Positions 1 through 11,530 of a stretch of DNA of 64,000 nt are shown one piece after another. Made by a program: the position numbers and the translations under genes. The DNA is taken from NCBI RefSeq assembly GCF_001625215.2, contig NC_030382.2, positions 34,644,610 to 34,708,609 on the forward strand, read 5' to 3'. The stretch's first letter is position 1. The number at the start of each line of letters is the position of its first letter. Source of the stretch: Daucus carota subsp. sativus (Eukaryota > Streptophyta > Magnoliopsida > Apiales > Apiaceae). The notes under the pieces were generated by a model. That model saw only the letters and a program-made list of their open reading frames with translations. It did not search any database and was not told where the DNA came from.

Positions 1-674
1 CGTGGTGATTTGTGTTTGGAGCTTCTTGCACAATAAGATCGTAACATCCGTAGTGGTGGTGGAGAGATTCAGAACGGGCGGAGATGAAAGATGCTAATTT
101 GGAGATAATTGTGCCTTAATTAAGAATATTAATTATTCTTAATTATGGGTTTTTAGTACCATTTATGGCGACCATAATTGGGGCGTTTATGGCCCATAGA
201 GGCATTTAAGAGCCATAATGTTGATTCTTTTATGTCTTTATTTTAAAAAAATTCAAATTTACTAATATTTCTTTTATTCGATTTTGTCTTATTTTCAGGA
301 TGATTGAATAAGAATGTAAGAATTTATTAAGGCTGTTTCCGAGAAGACGCGAACCTTGGTGTACAAGACAGTTGAGCTACAATCATAGAAGACATCATTT
401 TTAGTCTGTAATCAGATGTAATTTTTGTAGGGTACTCTTTTTCCCCCTTGAGTTTTTTCCCACAGGGTTTTGCTCTTGAGGGGTTTTAACGAGGCCCTTT
501 TTTTGTGGGTTATCTCTTCTGACTTGAAAGGCTATGTTATCTAAGCTTCCGGAGTATTTACATACTTTCGGTTAGATGATATACCTTCTTGAACGAAGGA
601 AACTCTGTCCATCCGGATTTGTATATTTCTTTCTTGGTATAATACAACCGTCTTATGACAAAAAAAAAAAAAAA
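1..674 (+). mobile_element. 3' part of a poly(A)-tailed retroposon
   Basis: The segment ends in a run of about 15 A. Its last 130 bases resemble the last 190 bases of the element ending at 3750: both have a CTAA..TCCGGAG stretch, a TTTCGGTTAGATGATA block and a TATGAC or CCCTGAC just before the A run. Both copies also have a GCCATAA-rich stretch and an AT-rich region ending in a TTTTCAGGAT or TTGCAGGAT splice-acceptor-like site. This supports one retroposon family with two copies here. The 5' part lies before the window, so the target-site duplication cannot be checked. No coding sequence is seen. Confidence 0.55.
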
Positions 675-1222
675 GTACTTTCCTTGACCCGTTTGTGTAA
701 AAAGTTAGTCGGAAGTTTTTAAAATAAGATGAGAATGCTAATTTTTGAGAAAGAAATAGAACTGTGAAACAAAATCTAACATTCTTAACTTATTTTAGAG
801 TCCGTTTGGAAACATGCATTTCATTTCAAATGACAAGATTTGAGTTGTCGTTTCAAATTCCAAATTTATACTAATATTTGAATGTTTGGATTTCAAATAA
901 AATCCAAATCCACATTCTCAAACAAGTTATTTGATCAAATTCAGAATTATAAATGAAATCCAAATTCCCAAACAGGCCATTAAGTACAACCTGACTTTTT
1001 ACACAAACGGTACGAATAACTGCTTCTAACTTATCAATCCAGAAGCCGGGTTTGAAGTCACGGCCAAACACCACCTTAGTTTAGTTCTCACTTCCTTTTT
1101 TAAGATTATCCGGATAGCCCCAGAAGCTAGTATTCTAAAATTCTTACAGACATTTCTTGATTTTTTATACAAACGACATGAATAAATGCTTCCAACTTAT
1201 AAATCGAGAAGCCGGACTTTTA
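675..1222. repeat. Decayed nested inverted-repeat elements
   Basis: CCGTTTGTGTAAAAAGT at 689-705 is the reverse complement of the block at 994-1010, so these look like the ends of a small element. Inside it a second pair is seen: GTCCGTTTGGAAA near 801 and TTCCCAAACAGGCC near 965-978, typical of hAT or Tourist MITE ends. A third degraded copy of the outer end lies near 1157-1215 (the CAAACGACATGAATAA region). No gene is seen. Confidence 0.4.
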
Positions 1223-1370
1223 GGCCTTGCTCCCGAGTTTTTTTTAAGAGAGAAAGCAAGTGCTTTCCCTTTCATCCCGCTTTTGGAGTGAAAGTTTTGG
1301 AGTGAAATTATGTTATGTTTGCACTCACTTTCACTCACTTTCATTTTTTAAAAAAACTCGGGAGCATGCA
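1223..1370. repeat. Small inverted-repeat element
   Basis: GCTCCCGAGTTTTTTTT at 1229-1245 is mirrored by AAAAAAACTCGGGAGC at 1350-1365. A partial third copy (AAACTAGGGAGC) follows near 1430. This is the structure of a short MITE. No duplication flanking it was convincing. Confidence 0.4.
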
Positions 1371-1633
1371 TAGGAGTGTGAAAGTTAGATAACTTTAATT
1401 CGTTTTTACTTGCTTTTCTCCCATTTTAAAACTAGGGAGCAGGGTGTTGACCAAACATCGGGTCATGATCGGAAGTTTTTACAAGGAAAAAAGAGAAACA
1501 GGTGAGGGTACTGGGTAGAATTGTAAATTCATATTTTAAAATTTTGAAATGTGTGGCGCTTGCAGGTAGTTTACCTATTTGCTAAAACAAATGAAAAATA
1601 CAGTCCACAATAACTCTTCTTGCAGACTTGTAA

Positions 1634-1985
1634 GAGCAAGTCCAACACTATGCTAAGAGATTCCCTAAAAATATTATAAAATAATATGTCTTAGTGATTT
1701 AGCACATGAGCTCCAATAGTACTCCCTATATCCATTCTCTATTATTATAATAATATTAAATAGTGAAGGAGAGAGGGAAAAAAGAGAAAGAAATGATGTG
1801 GAGGAAAGAGGGAAATGAATATTTTAATGATAAAAATAGTTTAGAAGTGGCTAGCATATTCTAAAAATAGGGAAGTGGAGGCTTGTGCTAGTGATTTAGC
1901 ACATCACTAGCATAGTGTTGGAGTGCAATTTTATCCCATATTCTCTATTTTTAGATTTAAGTTAGCACACCAATTGGACTTGCTC
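1634..1985. mobile_element. Tourist-like (PIF/Harbinger) MITE
   Basis: The ends are GAGCAAGTCCAA and its reverse complement TTGGACTTGCTC. The flanking 3-bp direct repeats are TAA at 1631-1633 and 1986-1988, the expected PIF/Harbinger target. The interior is AT-rich and non-coding. Confidence 0.8.
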
Positions 1986-2015
1986 TAATAAAATAAACAT
2001 ACATAAGATTCAAAT

Positions 2016-3750
2016 AAACATACATACTTTACATATAAACTCAATGATCAAATCAATCCTCTCTCTCTCCCTCCATCCCTCCATCCCTCTCCCTTCATCG
2101 TCCAATCCGAAATCAAACAGAAATTCAAGATGTCGTGCACAAATATACGCATCGTGGTTTGTTGATGGCGATTCTATAGAATTATTTTTTGGATTCGGTA
2201 AGATTATTCTCTCAATATTGTATGTAATCAAAGTGTACCTATCTCTTTGAAAAGGTACGTTTTTTTGTCGATTATCTTGTTGTGATCAAGAATAATTTTT
2301 GTTATGTGTTTTATAAAATGCTTGATTTGGATTGTTTGTATATATCATAATAGCATGTCTTTTTGTTAGAAATCATTTTATACTTGTGCTCTTCTAATTT
2401 AAAGGTTGTATAGATTTTTTTAGGTGTTTGAAATCATGAATTTTGTATCTAGTTTGTTAATTTTGTTAGGATTAATTTGTAGATCTAGTTGAGTCTTTTT
2501 CTGACATCTTTTTGTTTTAGACGGATTCATTATGGTCGGCCGGATTATTATGTTGAAATCAAGTCCATTATTTTTTTCGATATGTGTTCTTGGTGTTCTT
2601 GATTGTGTGGCAGTGTGGGTATGTAAGTGTGTACTTTGATCTTCTAAATCACAAGTCTTATTTTTTAAACATGTTTTTTTTTTTGACAAATATGGCTTAT
2701 AGCCTTACAAGTGAGTATCTGTTCTAAGATATTCTCGAGATGAGCCAGGGTCGAACCCAAGACCTGGGACGACAGAGGATAAGCCCTTAACCACTGGGCT
2801 ATCCAACCGTGCTCATTTTTTAAACATGTTTTAGGTGCATGTTATCAATTTATTTTTGATTTATTTCATTGTTTTTGAATTTTATATATGTTTGTATATT
2901 AATGTGCGATTCTTTTAAATTGGTAAGATCCTAATTTGATATGTTTATGCATAAGATTCTGCTAATTTACCATTTATTTTGATGTTTATATTTTTTGTGC
3001 TAATATTATGGGTAATTTTGATGTTTCAAGTTTTCATTTTTTTAAGTTGAAAATCGTTTTTGATTTTGAAATTTCAAATTAGATTTCATTAAACTGTTTT
3101 GAAGATTGAAACAACTTTGTTTAAATTTTAATTGCGATATTCAAATTCATTAAGTTTGTTTGACCGTAATAAATTCATATTATGGCGAGATATTATTTTT
3201 CGTAGTGATTGGCTCATTTTAATTGATTTGATTAGATTGATGTGATAAATGGTGTTTATTGAGTTAAATGTTAATTGTGCCTGATTGAGGCAGATTTGTA
3301 CCATTCATGGGTGGCCATAAATGATGGCGTATATTTGGGCTTGTAAGAAGCAATTTACTAATTTTAATTACTTCAGTGTCTAACCAAAGATCCTTCTTTG
3401 GTTGAGACTTAATTTTAATTTTTATTTTAGGAATTATATATACACACACTTTTAGAAATAATTTATTTTTGGATATGTTATCCTTTATAATTTGTGTAAT
3501 GTATATAATTTTTATAAATGAACTTATGTTTTTCTTATTTCTTGTGTTTTTTGCAGGATCTTGGTAGAGATTTCTATGGGTTTTTTTCTCTCAGACATTA
3601 AAGTATTATTATCTAAACGTCCGGAGATATCTTGCATGTCTTTCGGTTAGATGATAATCTTTTTTGAATGAATGAAATCCCTTGAAGCGGTTATTGTATC
3701 TCGTGATACAACTCATCTACGAGTATGTAGACCCTGACAAAAAAAAAAAA
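2016..3750 (+). mobile_element. 1.7-kb poly(A) retroposon with 25-bp target-site duplication
   Basis: Positions 1991-2015 and 3751-3775 are identical 25-bp direct repeats. The DNA between them ends in an A run, so this is a target-primed insertion of an RNA copy. The 5' end has a CT-rich leader (around 2057-2095). An exon-like stretch then runs to a GGTAAGAT splice-donor-like site near 2200, a long AT-rich region follows, and TTTTTTGCAGGATC near 3550 looks like an acceptor. The element may therefore copy an unspliced non-coding transcript. No long open frame is present. A SINE is inserted in it at 2678-2814. Its 3' end lies 62 bases before the RhoGAP start codon. Confidence 0.75.
2678..2814 (-). 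mobile_element. tRNA-derived SINE with 18-bp duplication
   Basis: Read on the minus strand, it starts GAGCACGGTTGGATAGCCCA, carries an A-box-like AGTGGTTAAGGG and a B box GGGTTCGACCC, and ends in TTGTCAAAAA. The 18-bp sequence at 2660-2677 is repeated at 2815-2832 as the target-site duplication. A 5'-truncated relative lies at 41346-41458. Confidence 0.85.
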
Positions 3751-3775
3751 AAATAAACATACATAAGATTCAAAT

Positions 3776-3837
3776 TACAATCACTGTTCAAACCACCCCC
3801 TCCCTCCCGAGATCGAGAGACGGAGAGAGACAGAGAG
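3776..3837 (+). promoter_or_regulatory. 5' leader of the RhoGAP gene
   Basis: This stretch is CT-rich, then GA-rich (GAGAGACGGAGAGAGACAGA), typical of a plant 5'UTR. It lies between the retroposon duplication and the ATG. The region that would have held the core promoter is now occupied by the retroposon, so either the element supplies the start site or transcription starts within these 60 bases. Confidence 0.4.
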
Positions 3838-6800
3838 ATGACAGGAATGATGATGAAAAGGAAGCTAAGTGTTTGTGGTGGTGGAAAAGAATTAAGAACA
3901 ACGAATGCTACTGAAGAAGATCAAGATGTATCAGTATCACTTGTTGCATCACTTGTTTCAGCTATAAGAAAATCAATGGTGTCTTGTAGATTTGAAGATG
4001 CAGATAAACAAGATCGAGGGCTCAGCTCTTCTTCAGCTATGGAGATTGGATGGCCCACGGATGTGCAGCATTTGACCCATGTCACATTTGATAGATTTCA
4101 GGGCTTTTTAGGCCTTCCTGCTGAGTTTCAAGTTGATGTTCCCAGTAAAGTCCCCAGTGCCAGGTTCATCTTTTTATTTAATTCTAGATTATTATTTTTT
4201 GTGTTTATTTTGATGGCCTTTTTTAATTTGCATAAATCTTTGAACTTTATAACTTTTAGAACAATGTACATATTGCCACATACTTGTCTGTAGTGTTGTG
4301 ATCTAATGGATATCTCTGTTCAAATCGAGGGTTCAATTCGCAGTGTGTCAGTATTGAAATTGACCTTTTTCAACAAAGTTGATATTTTCTTGCTGGAATC
4401 TGGGTTTTGGTTGCTAAGGATTTTTTTGATAGAAGAAAGGACGAGGTTAAATAATGCATTTGGGTTTCGCAAACTAATGTAGCCAGGACTGTAGGACATC
4501 TGTTTTTCATAATAAGATTTTCAAATGATGGCAAGTGAGAGCTAATGAATTTTCCGCCTTGGCTATGAAAGAGATAATTTTGGGACATCCCCAGATATGT
4601 GGGAATCTACTATTTTAATTAAGTGTGTGCCTGTGAGTGTAAGCAAAATCGATGTTTCTTAAAGCTTTATCTTTGCAATCGATCTCATTCACTTTAGCCT
4701 AAGTAAGCAAATTGATTGTGGAGAGGAGAAGATGTTGATATAGTTGCGCCGTTTCGAACTTTGAATATGGCCAGCTCATGTGTAGAAGGCTGATTACAAA
4801 TAATGTAGGTCAAACAAAGTGGGCTTGCATTTTCAACAAACTGATGTGTTGTATTTTAGATTGGATATTTGCATAAATTTAAGACTTTGTAAAGGGCATA
4901 TTATTCGAATGACATTTTCTAACTTTTACGATGATGTACATTTTTCCACATACTCGTCTGTAGGGTTGTGAACTTGAAATTCTTGCAATTGACCGTTCTC
5001 GAACAAAAGATATAATGTCCACATGCAATACATTCTGTAGAACAAAGTTTATAAGTTCTTGCTGGAATCTGTGTTATGATTGATTAGGACTTTTTTGATA
5101 GAGGAAAGGGTAATATTAAATAATGCATTTGGGTTTTCACAAACTAATGTAGCTAAGACTGTAGGACTTCTGTTTTTTATAATAAAAATTTCAAATGATT
5201 GCAAGTAAGAGCTAATAAATTGTCCGCTTGGGTATGAGAGTGATTATTTTAGGACTTGCACAGATACGGGGGGATCTATGATTCTTTTTTTTTTTTTAAA
5301 GATGGGGGGTTCTATGATTCTGATTAAGCCTGTGCCCGTGAGTGTAAAAATACTACATAATGGATGTTTCTAAAGCTTTATATATGCAAGCGTACTCATT
5401 CGCCTCAGCCCAAGTAAGCAAATAGATTGCAAAGAGGAGAAGATGTTGATATAGTTGACCTGTTTGTGTCAATATGGCCAGCACATGTGTACAAACCTAA
5501 ATTATGGTCACTGATGTGTTTTATTTTAGGTTGCATATTTGCACAAACAACAAGACTATATAGGGGCTCATCATCCAACTGACAATTCTGGTCATTTTTA
5601 TGTAAAAGGCTTGTTTGAGGTTTCTAAAAATCATGAATTTGGGCTAAATTTCCCGTGTACCTTGAGTATCCTGACACTTAAATGCTCATGTAATAAGATC
5701 TTGCTACCCTTTCTTTTTAATTTTTTTTTTTGGTAAGAAGGCTTGAAGTTACCTTGTGTATTTTGTCATTCAGATGCTCATGTATTAAAGATTTTTTTTT
5801 TTATTGTTTCTATTAAAAAGGCTTAAAGATATAACTTCGATCTATATCTGTTCTACCCCGCTAGAAAAACTGTGGTGTGCTTACTTCTAACTTTTATTTT
5901 GTAGTGTTAGCGTGTTTGGAGTTTCAGCAGAATCAATGCAATGCGATTATGATTCAAGAAGCAATAGTGTGCCAACAATCCTCTTGCTAATGCAGGAGAG
6001 ATTATACACACAGAAAGGCTTAACGGTAAGATTTTTTTGAATTAACACGATCATATTCTTAGCTTGCAACATTTTTCAAGACTTTCTCTAAGTGATTACT
6101 CTTAAATGAATATTAGGCAGAAGGGATTTTCCGCATAAACCCTGAAAACAGCAAAGAGGAATATGTTCGGGACCAGCTGAACAAAGGAATTGTTCCGAAA
6201 GATATTGATGTCCACTGCTTGGCAGGTCTAATTAAGGCCTGGTTTCGCGAACTTCCTTCTGGAGTGCTAGATGGGCTTTTCCCAGAAGAGGTGTTACAGT
6301 GCAATACTGAAGAGGAATCTGTTGAGCTTGTGAAACAGCTAAAACCAACTGAGACAGCATTACTCAACTGGGCAATTGATCTTATGGCTGATGTTGTCGA
6401 GCATGAGGATTCGAACAAAATGAATGCTAGGAACATTGCCATGGTTTTTGCCCCTAATATGACACAGGTATATTCTTTAACTTAAACATGGGCTCTGAAA
6501 TGTGCAGAAGCTCTTTAGTTGATAAAACCTAATATCAAAAAGCTTAGCTATTTACTTGTTGGTTCAGATGTCTGATCCATTGACAGCTCTGATGCATGCT
6601 GTTCAAGTCATGAACTTGCTCAAGACCCTGATAATTAAAACATTACGAGAGCGAGAAGAAACTACAATAGAAGGATATTCCCCCATGTCCAATTGTTCCT
6701 CTGCTAGGCACAGTGACGAGGAGATTGACAATCAACATGAGATGAATACAAGCTGCGAGCTGATAGGACCTCATTCAGAAGGTAATGCAGACCTGCATTA

Positions 6801-6924
6801 TAATGACAACAGTGAAAGTGAAAGTGAAATTGGGTCATTTGGTGAGATAGAAGAAAACTTCTTGAAGCAATTGGATGATAATGTAAACACAAACAGTTTC
6901 AGGGAATTTAAAGGACACAGATAG
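3838..6924 (+). CDS. ROP GTPase-activating protein (CRIB + RhoGAP)
   Basis: Exons 3838-4163, 5905-6025, 6117-6467 and 6568-6924 join in frame to 384 aa with GT-AG introns. The product should stimulate GTP hydrolysis by ROP/RAC small GTPases at the plasma membrane or cytoplasm and so end their signal. Residues about 67-97 are a CRIB motif (MEIGWPTDVQHLTHVTFDRF), the plant-specific ROP-binding domain. The RhoGAP domain follows from about residue 105, with the arginine-finger motif GIFR at the start of exon 3, then KAWFRELPSGVL and NARNIAMVFAPNM. The C-terminus is acidic and Ser/Glu-rich. This CRIB-RhoGAP order matches the plant ROPGAP1-5 group. Intron 1 (1.7 kb) holds an internal duplication. 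An open frame of about 85 codons continues after the stop in another frame, so the true C-terminus could be longer. Confidence 0.9.
4259..5510 (+). repeat. ~600-bp direct duplication in RhoGAP intron 1
   Basis: Two diverged copies lie head to tail, about 4259-4800 and 4927-5510. Shared blocks include TTCTTGCTGGAATCTG, AAATAATGCATTTGGGTTT, GGAGAAGATGTTGATATAGT and ATATGGCCAGC. Divergence is moderate, with small indels and a T-rich insertion in copy 2. It is non-coding and adds about 0.6 kb to the intron. Confidence 0.85.
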
Positions 6925-8681
6925 CAAGTCCTGAAATCGGTCCTGCCTGTAATGCAGCATCACTTCTTACAGTATTCAGCAGAAGGATAATTACAAGGTG
7001 TAGCCTGATCACTAGCAACGGAGAAGACCTGGGCCTGAGTTCAATAGATAAGAAACTCAAACTCGAAACACAAGATTTATCAATACTAGATGTAATCACC
7101 TATGATCTGTACATGTTGGATAAATCAGCGGAATCAGGAGACCCCTCATGCCTGTTTGTGTTTCAAGTGGAAGGCTAAAATTATGAGCATTGTACTTTCT
7201 TGTTTTGTAATTTTTTTCTTACATGTCATCCAATTAGCCAATTCAGTTAAACTAGTCTGCAGTTTTTATTTGTGTCTTGTCGCTTCTTTTTAGCCTGGTG
7301 CTGTAGTTTTTTTTGCAGGCTACATTGCAGTTGCAATTCATGCTAGTCATGTTCAAAACACATGGAAAGTAGAAACGAAACACAGAAATCTTGAAATTTA
7401 ATCTAGAACAATATCAGTGACCCTTTAAATTTGAAATGCTTATGCTCTTAAAGTGTGAAAGTGACTGCCATTATGTTTTCCTTGTCCAATTTCTGCACCA
7501 AAAGACAGAAGAAACCAAACTGAATGTGACCTGCTTGGTGTGGTTTGGTATTAAAGTCTAATATGGTTGTGCATGTTGTCAAGTCCATATTTCTGTCTGC
7601 AGTGGTATGAAATTATGCATGAAATTGCTTAAAGTTGGACTTTTTGTGGAAGATTTATGTGATAGACAATCTTTTGAGACCTAACTGTAGAAAAGAGTGA
7701 CATTCAGCACAATGGATGCATATGATAGACTAGTAAATTTTAATCACAAAGAGTCAATTTTAAAAAAAGTCAAGTTTTCGAATCAAAATATTATTGATAG
7801 AATTTTATTCTCATATACTTCTATATTATAACTACTTTTCTATTATATCTAGATATTCTAATAATTATACTCCCACCTTTCAGAAAGAATGAGTCCAGTT
7901 AATATTACAGGCACTTTAATAAACTCATAGTTGACTAGTTTATCATTCATTTGCAGCCAGAAAAAGTTAACTGCCAGTGAATGACAACTATGCCTAGTAC
8001 ATGCACATGTGGTTTAAAACAATCTTAAATAAGCTATAAATGAAAGTCTCTCTCTTTTTTTTCTGGACATCCAAAAAAACAAATTACAAAACTATCATAA
8101 ATTAATTTTCTGAAACTAATTCTTCATATTGTGCCAAAAAAATCTCATCTATTCACCAGGATCTGTTTCATGAAATAGATAAATATACATGTTGCTTGTG
8201 CGTGAAGAAAATGTAAGGCTTTATTGGTAAACTGAAAAAGAAAATTTTGTTGATTGGTAGGAGAGTGCAAGGCTTTGATTCTTGACCTTTGAGGCAGAAA
8301 CATTAAACTTCTCAATTAGGTTATGTGTGCGCGTGAACACATACTAGAAATATAAGAAAGATCCTTCCATGAATTATAATTCCATAATGAATAATAATCA
8401 AGAAATACCATTATCTTTCAGATTCTTCGGGTATTTGTGTTTAGCTTATATCGAAAAAGATTATCAGATTTTTCATGGTGTTTGTGTTTAGCTTATTTCA
8501 AAAAATAAGTACTTATCTCCGGAAAAAGTTTATGTTTGATTACTTTTGCCGAGAGTCAAGTTTTTATTTTCAGAATAAAGACGAAGAAGCTAAACCAAAC
8601 GGCCCGATCATAACTTACCAGAGTAGTTACAAGAAAGAAAAAGCAACCCCAAGCTACGCATGACATGAATCGAAAATCTAA
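6925..8681. other. Intergenic, between two convergent genes
   Basis: The first 250 bases hold an open frame that continues from the RhoGAP end in a different frame (about 6912-7177). After that the DNA is AT-rich with no gene, RNA or clear element that I recognise. Confidence 0.5.
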
Positions 8682-9209
8682 TTAATTATCTAAGCAAGTG
8701 TCCCAAAACAACTTATCATTCTCCACTTTAGGCTCCATTGAAGAATCCTCAAGTGCATAAGATTTACCACTCTTCTCCTTCTGCTGGCTTGAAGCAACAT
8801 AACCCCTATTTCCACAACTTCTCCGAACCTGATTAATCGAGCCACCATCGTCATCATCATCGCCATCATCATCACAATTTCTACAATCAGGATCATACCA
8901 GAAATCCTGTCCTTTTTTCCTGGACTTCTTGTGACATGTCGCGTAACATTCCTCTTTTTTCATGGACTTGGCCTTTGGTCGTTTGGCGCGTTCTTCTTCA
9001 CGATCACAATAATAACTTTTATTAAAGATCGTATTGTCATATGAATCAGAGCAGCATGACAAAGCATCATCAGCCTCATAGCTTTTCCCCTCTGCATGAT
9101 CCATATTCAGATCATTATTGACTTGATCAGAATCCCCCGTGGCCTCGTATCGCAGAAAAGGAGATATATCAACCACCTTATGCCAATCCCAATTCTTCCT
9201 CCCATCCAT
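8682..9209 (-). CDS. Uncharacterised acidic plant protein, 175 aa
   Basis: A single uninterrupted frame from an ATG at 9207-9209 to a TAA at 8682-8684. The N-terminus (MDGRKNWDWHKVVDISPFLR) looks structured. The middle is rich in Ser, Asp and Tyr. A basic stretch (RAKRPKAKSMKK) could be a nuclear localisation signal. A run of Asp (DDDGDDDDDGG) follows, and the end is KLFWDTCLDN. No transmembrane segment or signal peptide is seen. It runs towards the RhoGAP gene (convergent). I do not recognise a domain. The charged ends and lack of frame breaks support a real small gene, but its function is unknown. Confidence 0.65.
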   Translation of the reverse strand: MDGRKNWDWHKVVDISPFLRYEATGDSDQVNNDLNMDHAEGKSYEADDALSCCSDSYDNTIFNKSYYCDREEERAKRPKAKSMKKEECYATCHKKSRKKGQDFWYDPDCRNCDDDGDDDDDGGSINQVRRSCGNRGYVASSQQKEKSGKSYALEDSSMEPKVENDKLFWDTCLDN

Positions 9210-10893
9210 TCTCTACACTCAACTTAATTCCAAGAATATTGACAGCGTTATGCCCAAAATCTCAAACAAGTTCTCATATTTGTTGTTAACCACTTTCCCC
9301 GTTAACAGACAGATTCCGCAATTGCATCCTTCTTATAAATTCCGCAATCTTACGGGGAGACCCTACTTACCGAAACACATAATTGTTGGTCTAATTTAGT
9401 CTGGAGAGTAGACCTAAAACAGGCTATAATCAGTGTGTGGTTACAGAGGAACTGGAGTCTTGTGTGGCCAGCAGTTATAGTCAGAAACTTGGGGAATTTT
9501 GAGAGTGAGATTTAAGAGGCTGACGATTTATGAGTGAGTTGAGATACATGGGCTTTCTAGAAGGGGTCATGTTGAAAGGACAGCGCATTTATTTATCCTA
9601 TGACAAGTTAACAGAAAGACAGAGACATCCTATTACTTCTAGAAGTGAACCAACCAGTCCTGTCCTATTTATTTCCTCTTCACGGGTATGACAGCCTATG
9701 GCCTAGCCTACAACTCAATTCCACAAATGTTATTGCACGGCTGTGGCGGCAGGCCGTTATATCAAACGGTTGTTTCGTTTTGGTTCGAGCTCTGATAACC
9801 CACACCTGTCTGGTCTTTCCAAAATCCGTTAAAAGACAATCCGTTAAAATCATAATCGAAACACCCCTCTACGCTATTTCCATTTCAACTCTTTATTTGA
9901 GTATGAAAAATATACAAATAAATAGTTGTATCATAATAATCGAATTTTATCCTGACTTTCGTTAAGTTTTAATCAGATTTTTATTGAGACCTTTAAAAAT
10001 TCGAGTTAAATATGGGTAGGCTATTCAAGTTTCATACAGAAATATAGGATATGTTATTATTTTGGATTTTTCCGAGATCATATATATTGACCAAATTTTC
10101 GGAATCAAGTTGTTTTTATGTGTTTCCGCCCGGATATATTTAATATTATAATCTTTAGGTAATTTTGGAGGACAAACATGACCAAAAATTGTGAAGGTAT
10201 TCTAACTTGCAACTTGCAAGTGGCATATGATGGAAACAAAGACCTCCGTTGAGTCAGCATTGGCTCCTTGATGGAAGATTATAGTATTAGAGTTCAAAAG
10301 AATTTCAGGAACAGACTGCATTTTGCATGTGTGCTGGACCGTTGGTACGTATTTGACAATTTGTAAAGAATGACTGAATGAGTATGATGGATGTATTTAC
10401 CAAATAAAGACGATTGAAAAACAAGATGCTGCCCGGTCAGGTTTGAAAATTAAACATCTCGACTTGTATCCATGTCGAAAATATGAACATATTTTATACG
10501 TGTTTGTAAATGATTCAAATCTACCGGTAAATCTGAACCAAGATAAGATATGATTCAAAGTTTGAACATTCATATACTTCGTAGATTATGTCTTATTATT
10601 TTTAGTATAAAGTGATCCTATCCGAATACCCCAACATCCAAATATCATTCGTATTCGAATCAAACTCATATATAAATATATTTTTAACACATTACACTTG
10701 TAAGTAAACAGTTATCTTTTCATATATTTTTAGTATCGTGTTTAAATTTAAATTTTCACAAAATATGATTCATTGTTCATGCAATAATTATCATCATATA
10801 TACTTAAAAAATTATATATTTTATAATATCATGTTTATTGCAGACTAAATGATAATTATTTGGTAGTTGAAATAAAATTGATTTATGACTTTA
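9210..10893. other. Intergenic, AT-rich
   Basis: The first part should hold the promoter of the minus-strand 175-aa gene. The rest is AT-rich with no supported gene, RNA or element. Short open stretches around 9645-9965 have no recognisable protein features. Confidence 0.4.
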
Positions 10894-11530
10894 GAGCATC
10901 TCCGATAGTCTCTTAACTCACTCCTAAATATAATATAAAATATTAGCTCTTAATGATTTAGTGTGGATTCAACTCCAACAACACTTCTTATATTCACTCC
11001 TCATTTTGTTTTATATTAATAAAAGCAAGTCATGTGCATAAAAGTACAAAAGAAAGTGGATGGAGAGAGAATGTTTCCTTACACATTTATTATAAAATAC
11101 TCCCTCCGTCTCAATTTATAGGTCCCTTTTGGGAAAAAAAATTGTCCCAAAATACTTGTTCCTCTCTTCTTTCAATACAAATTTATCTACATATTAATTG
11201 TGACTATTTTGAAACTCAACATTATTTTCATTTCTCAATGCACTAAATCCCTATATTTATTGTGATTTTTTTGAAAATCAACTATATTCTCACTTATCAA
11301 TGCACTAATTAATGATACATGAGATAAGATTCTATCTAACCAACTTTTTTCTTAATATGCGTGTTTATTCCAAAATGAACCTATAAATTGAGACGGAGGG
11401 TACAATTGAGGAGATAGAAGAGAAATTTAGGAAATTTAAGAGTGACTAGAGCCTATTGGAACAAGAAAAACTACCATCTTCCTCAAATTTCAATTTAAGA
11501 GGCACTATAAAGAGGCTATTGGAGATGCTC
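10894..11530. mobile_element. Tourist-like MITE containing a nested Stowaway
   Basis: The ends are GAGCATCTCCGATAG and CTATTGGAGATGCTC, imperfect inverted repeats of the widespread GAGCATCTCCAA type. They are flanked by TTA at 10891-10893 and 11531-11533. The 301-bp element at 11100-11400 is inserted inside, so this one is older. Confidence 0.85.
11100..11400. mobile_element. Stowaway (Tc1/mariner) MITE
   Basis: The left end is CTCCCTCCGTCTCAATTTAT and the right end mirrors it (ATAAATTGAGACGGAGGG). TA duplications lie at 11098-11099 and 11401-11402. The interior also folds back. It is nested in the Tourist-like MITE. Confidence 0.85.

Noticed and set aside
871..1074. Short minus-strand open frame.
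   Set aside because: It overlaps inverted-repeat element ends and has no protein-like features.
4302..4350. tRNA-like A and B box pattern in RhoGAP intron 1.
   Set aside because: No acceptor or anticodon stem can be formed and no poly(A) or duplication marks a SINE.
8690..8896. Met-rich minus-strand frame.
   Set aside because: It is the shadow of the Asp-rich part of the 175-aa gene in another frame.
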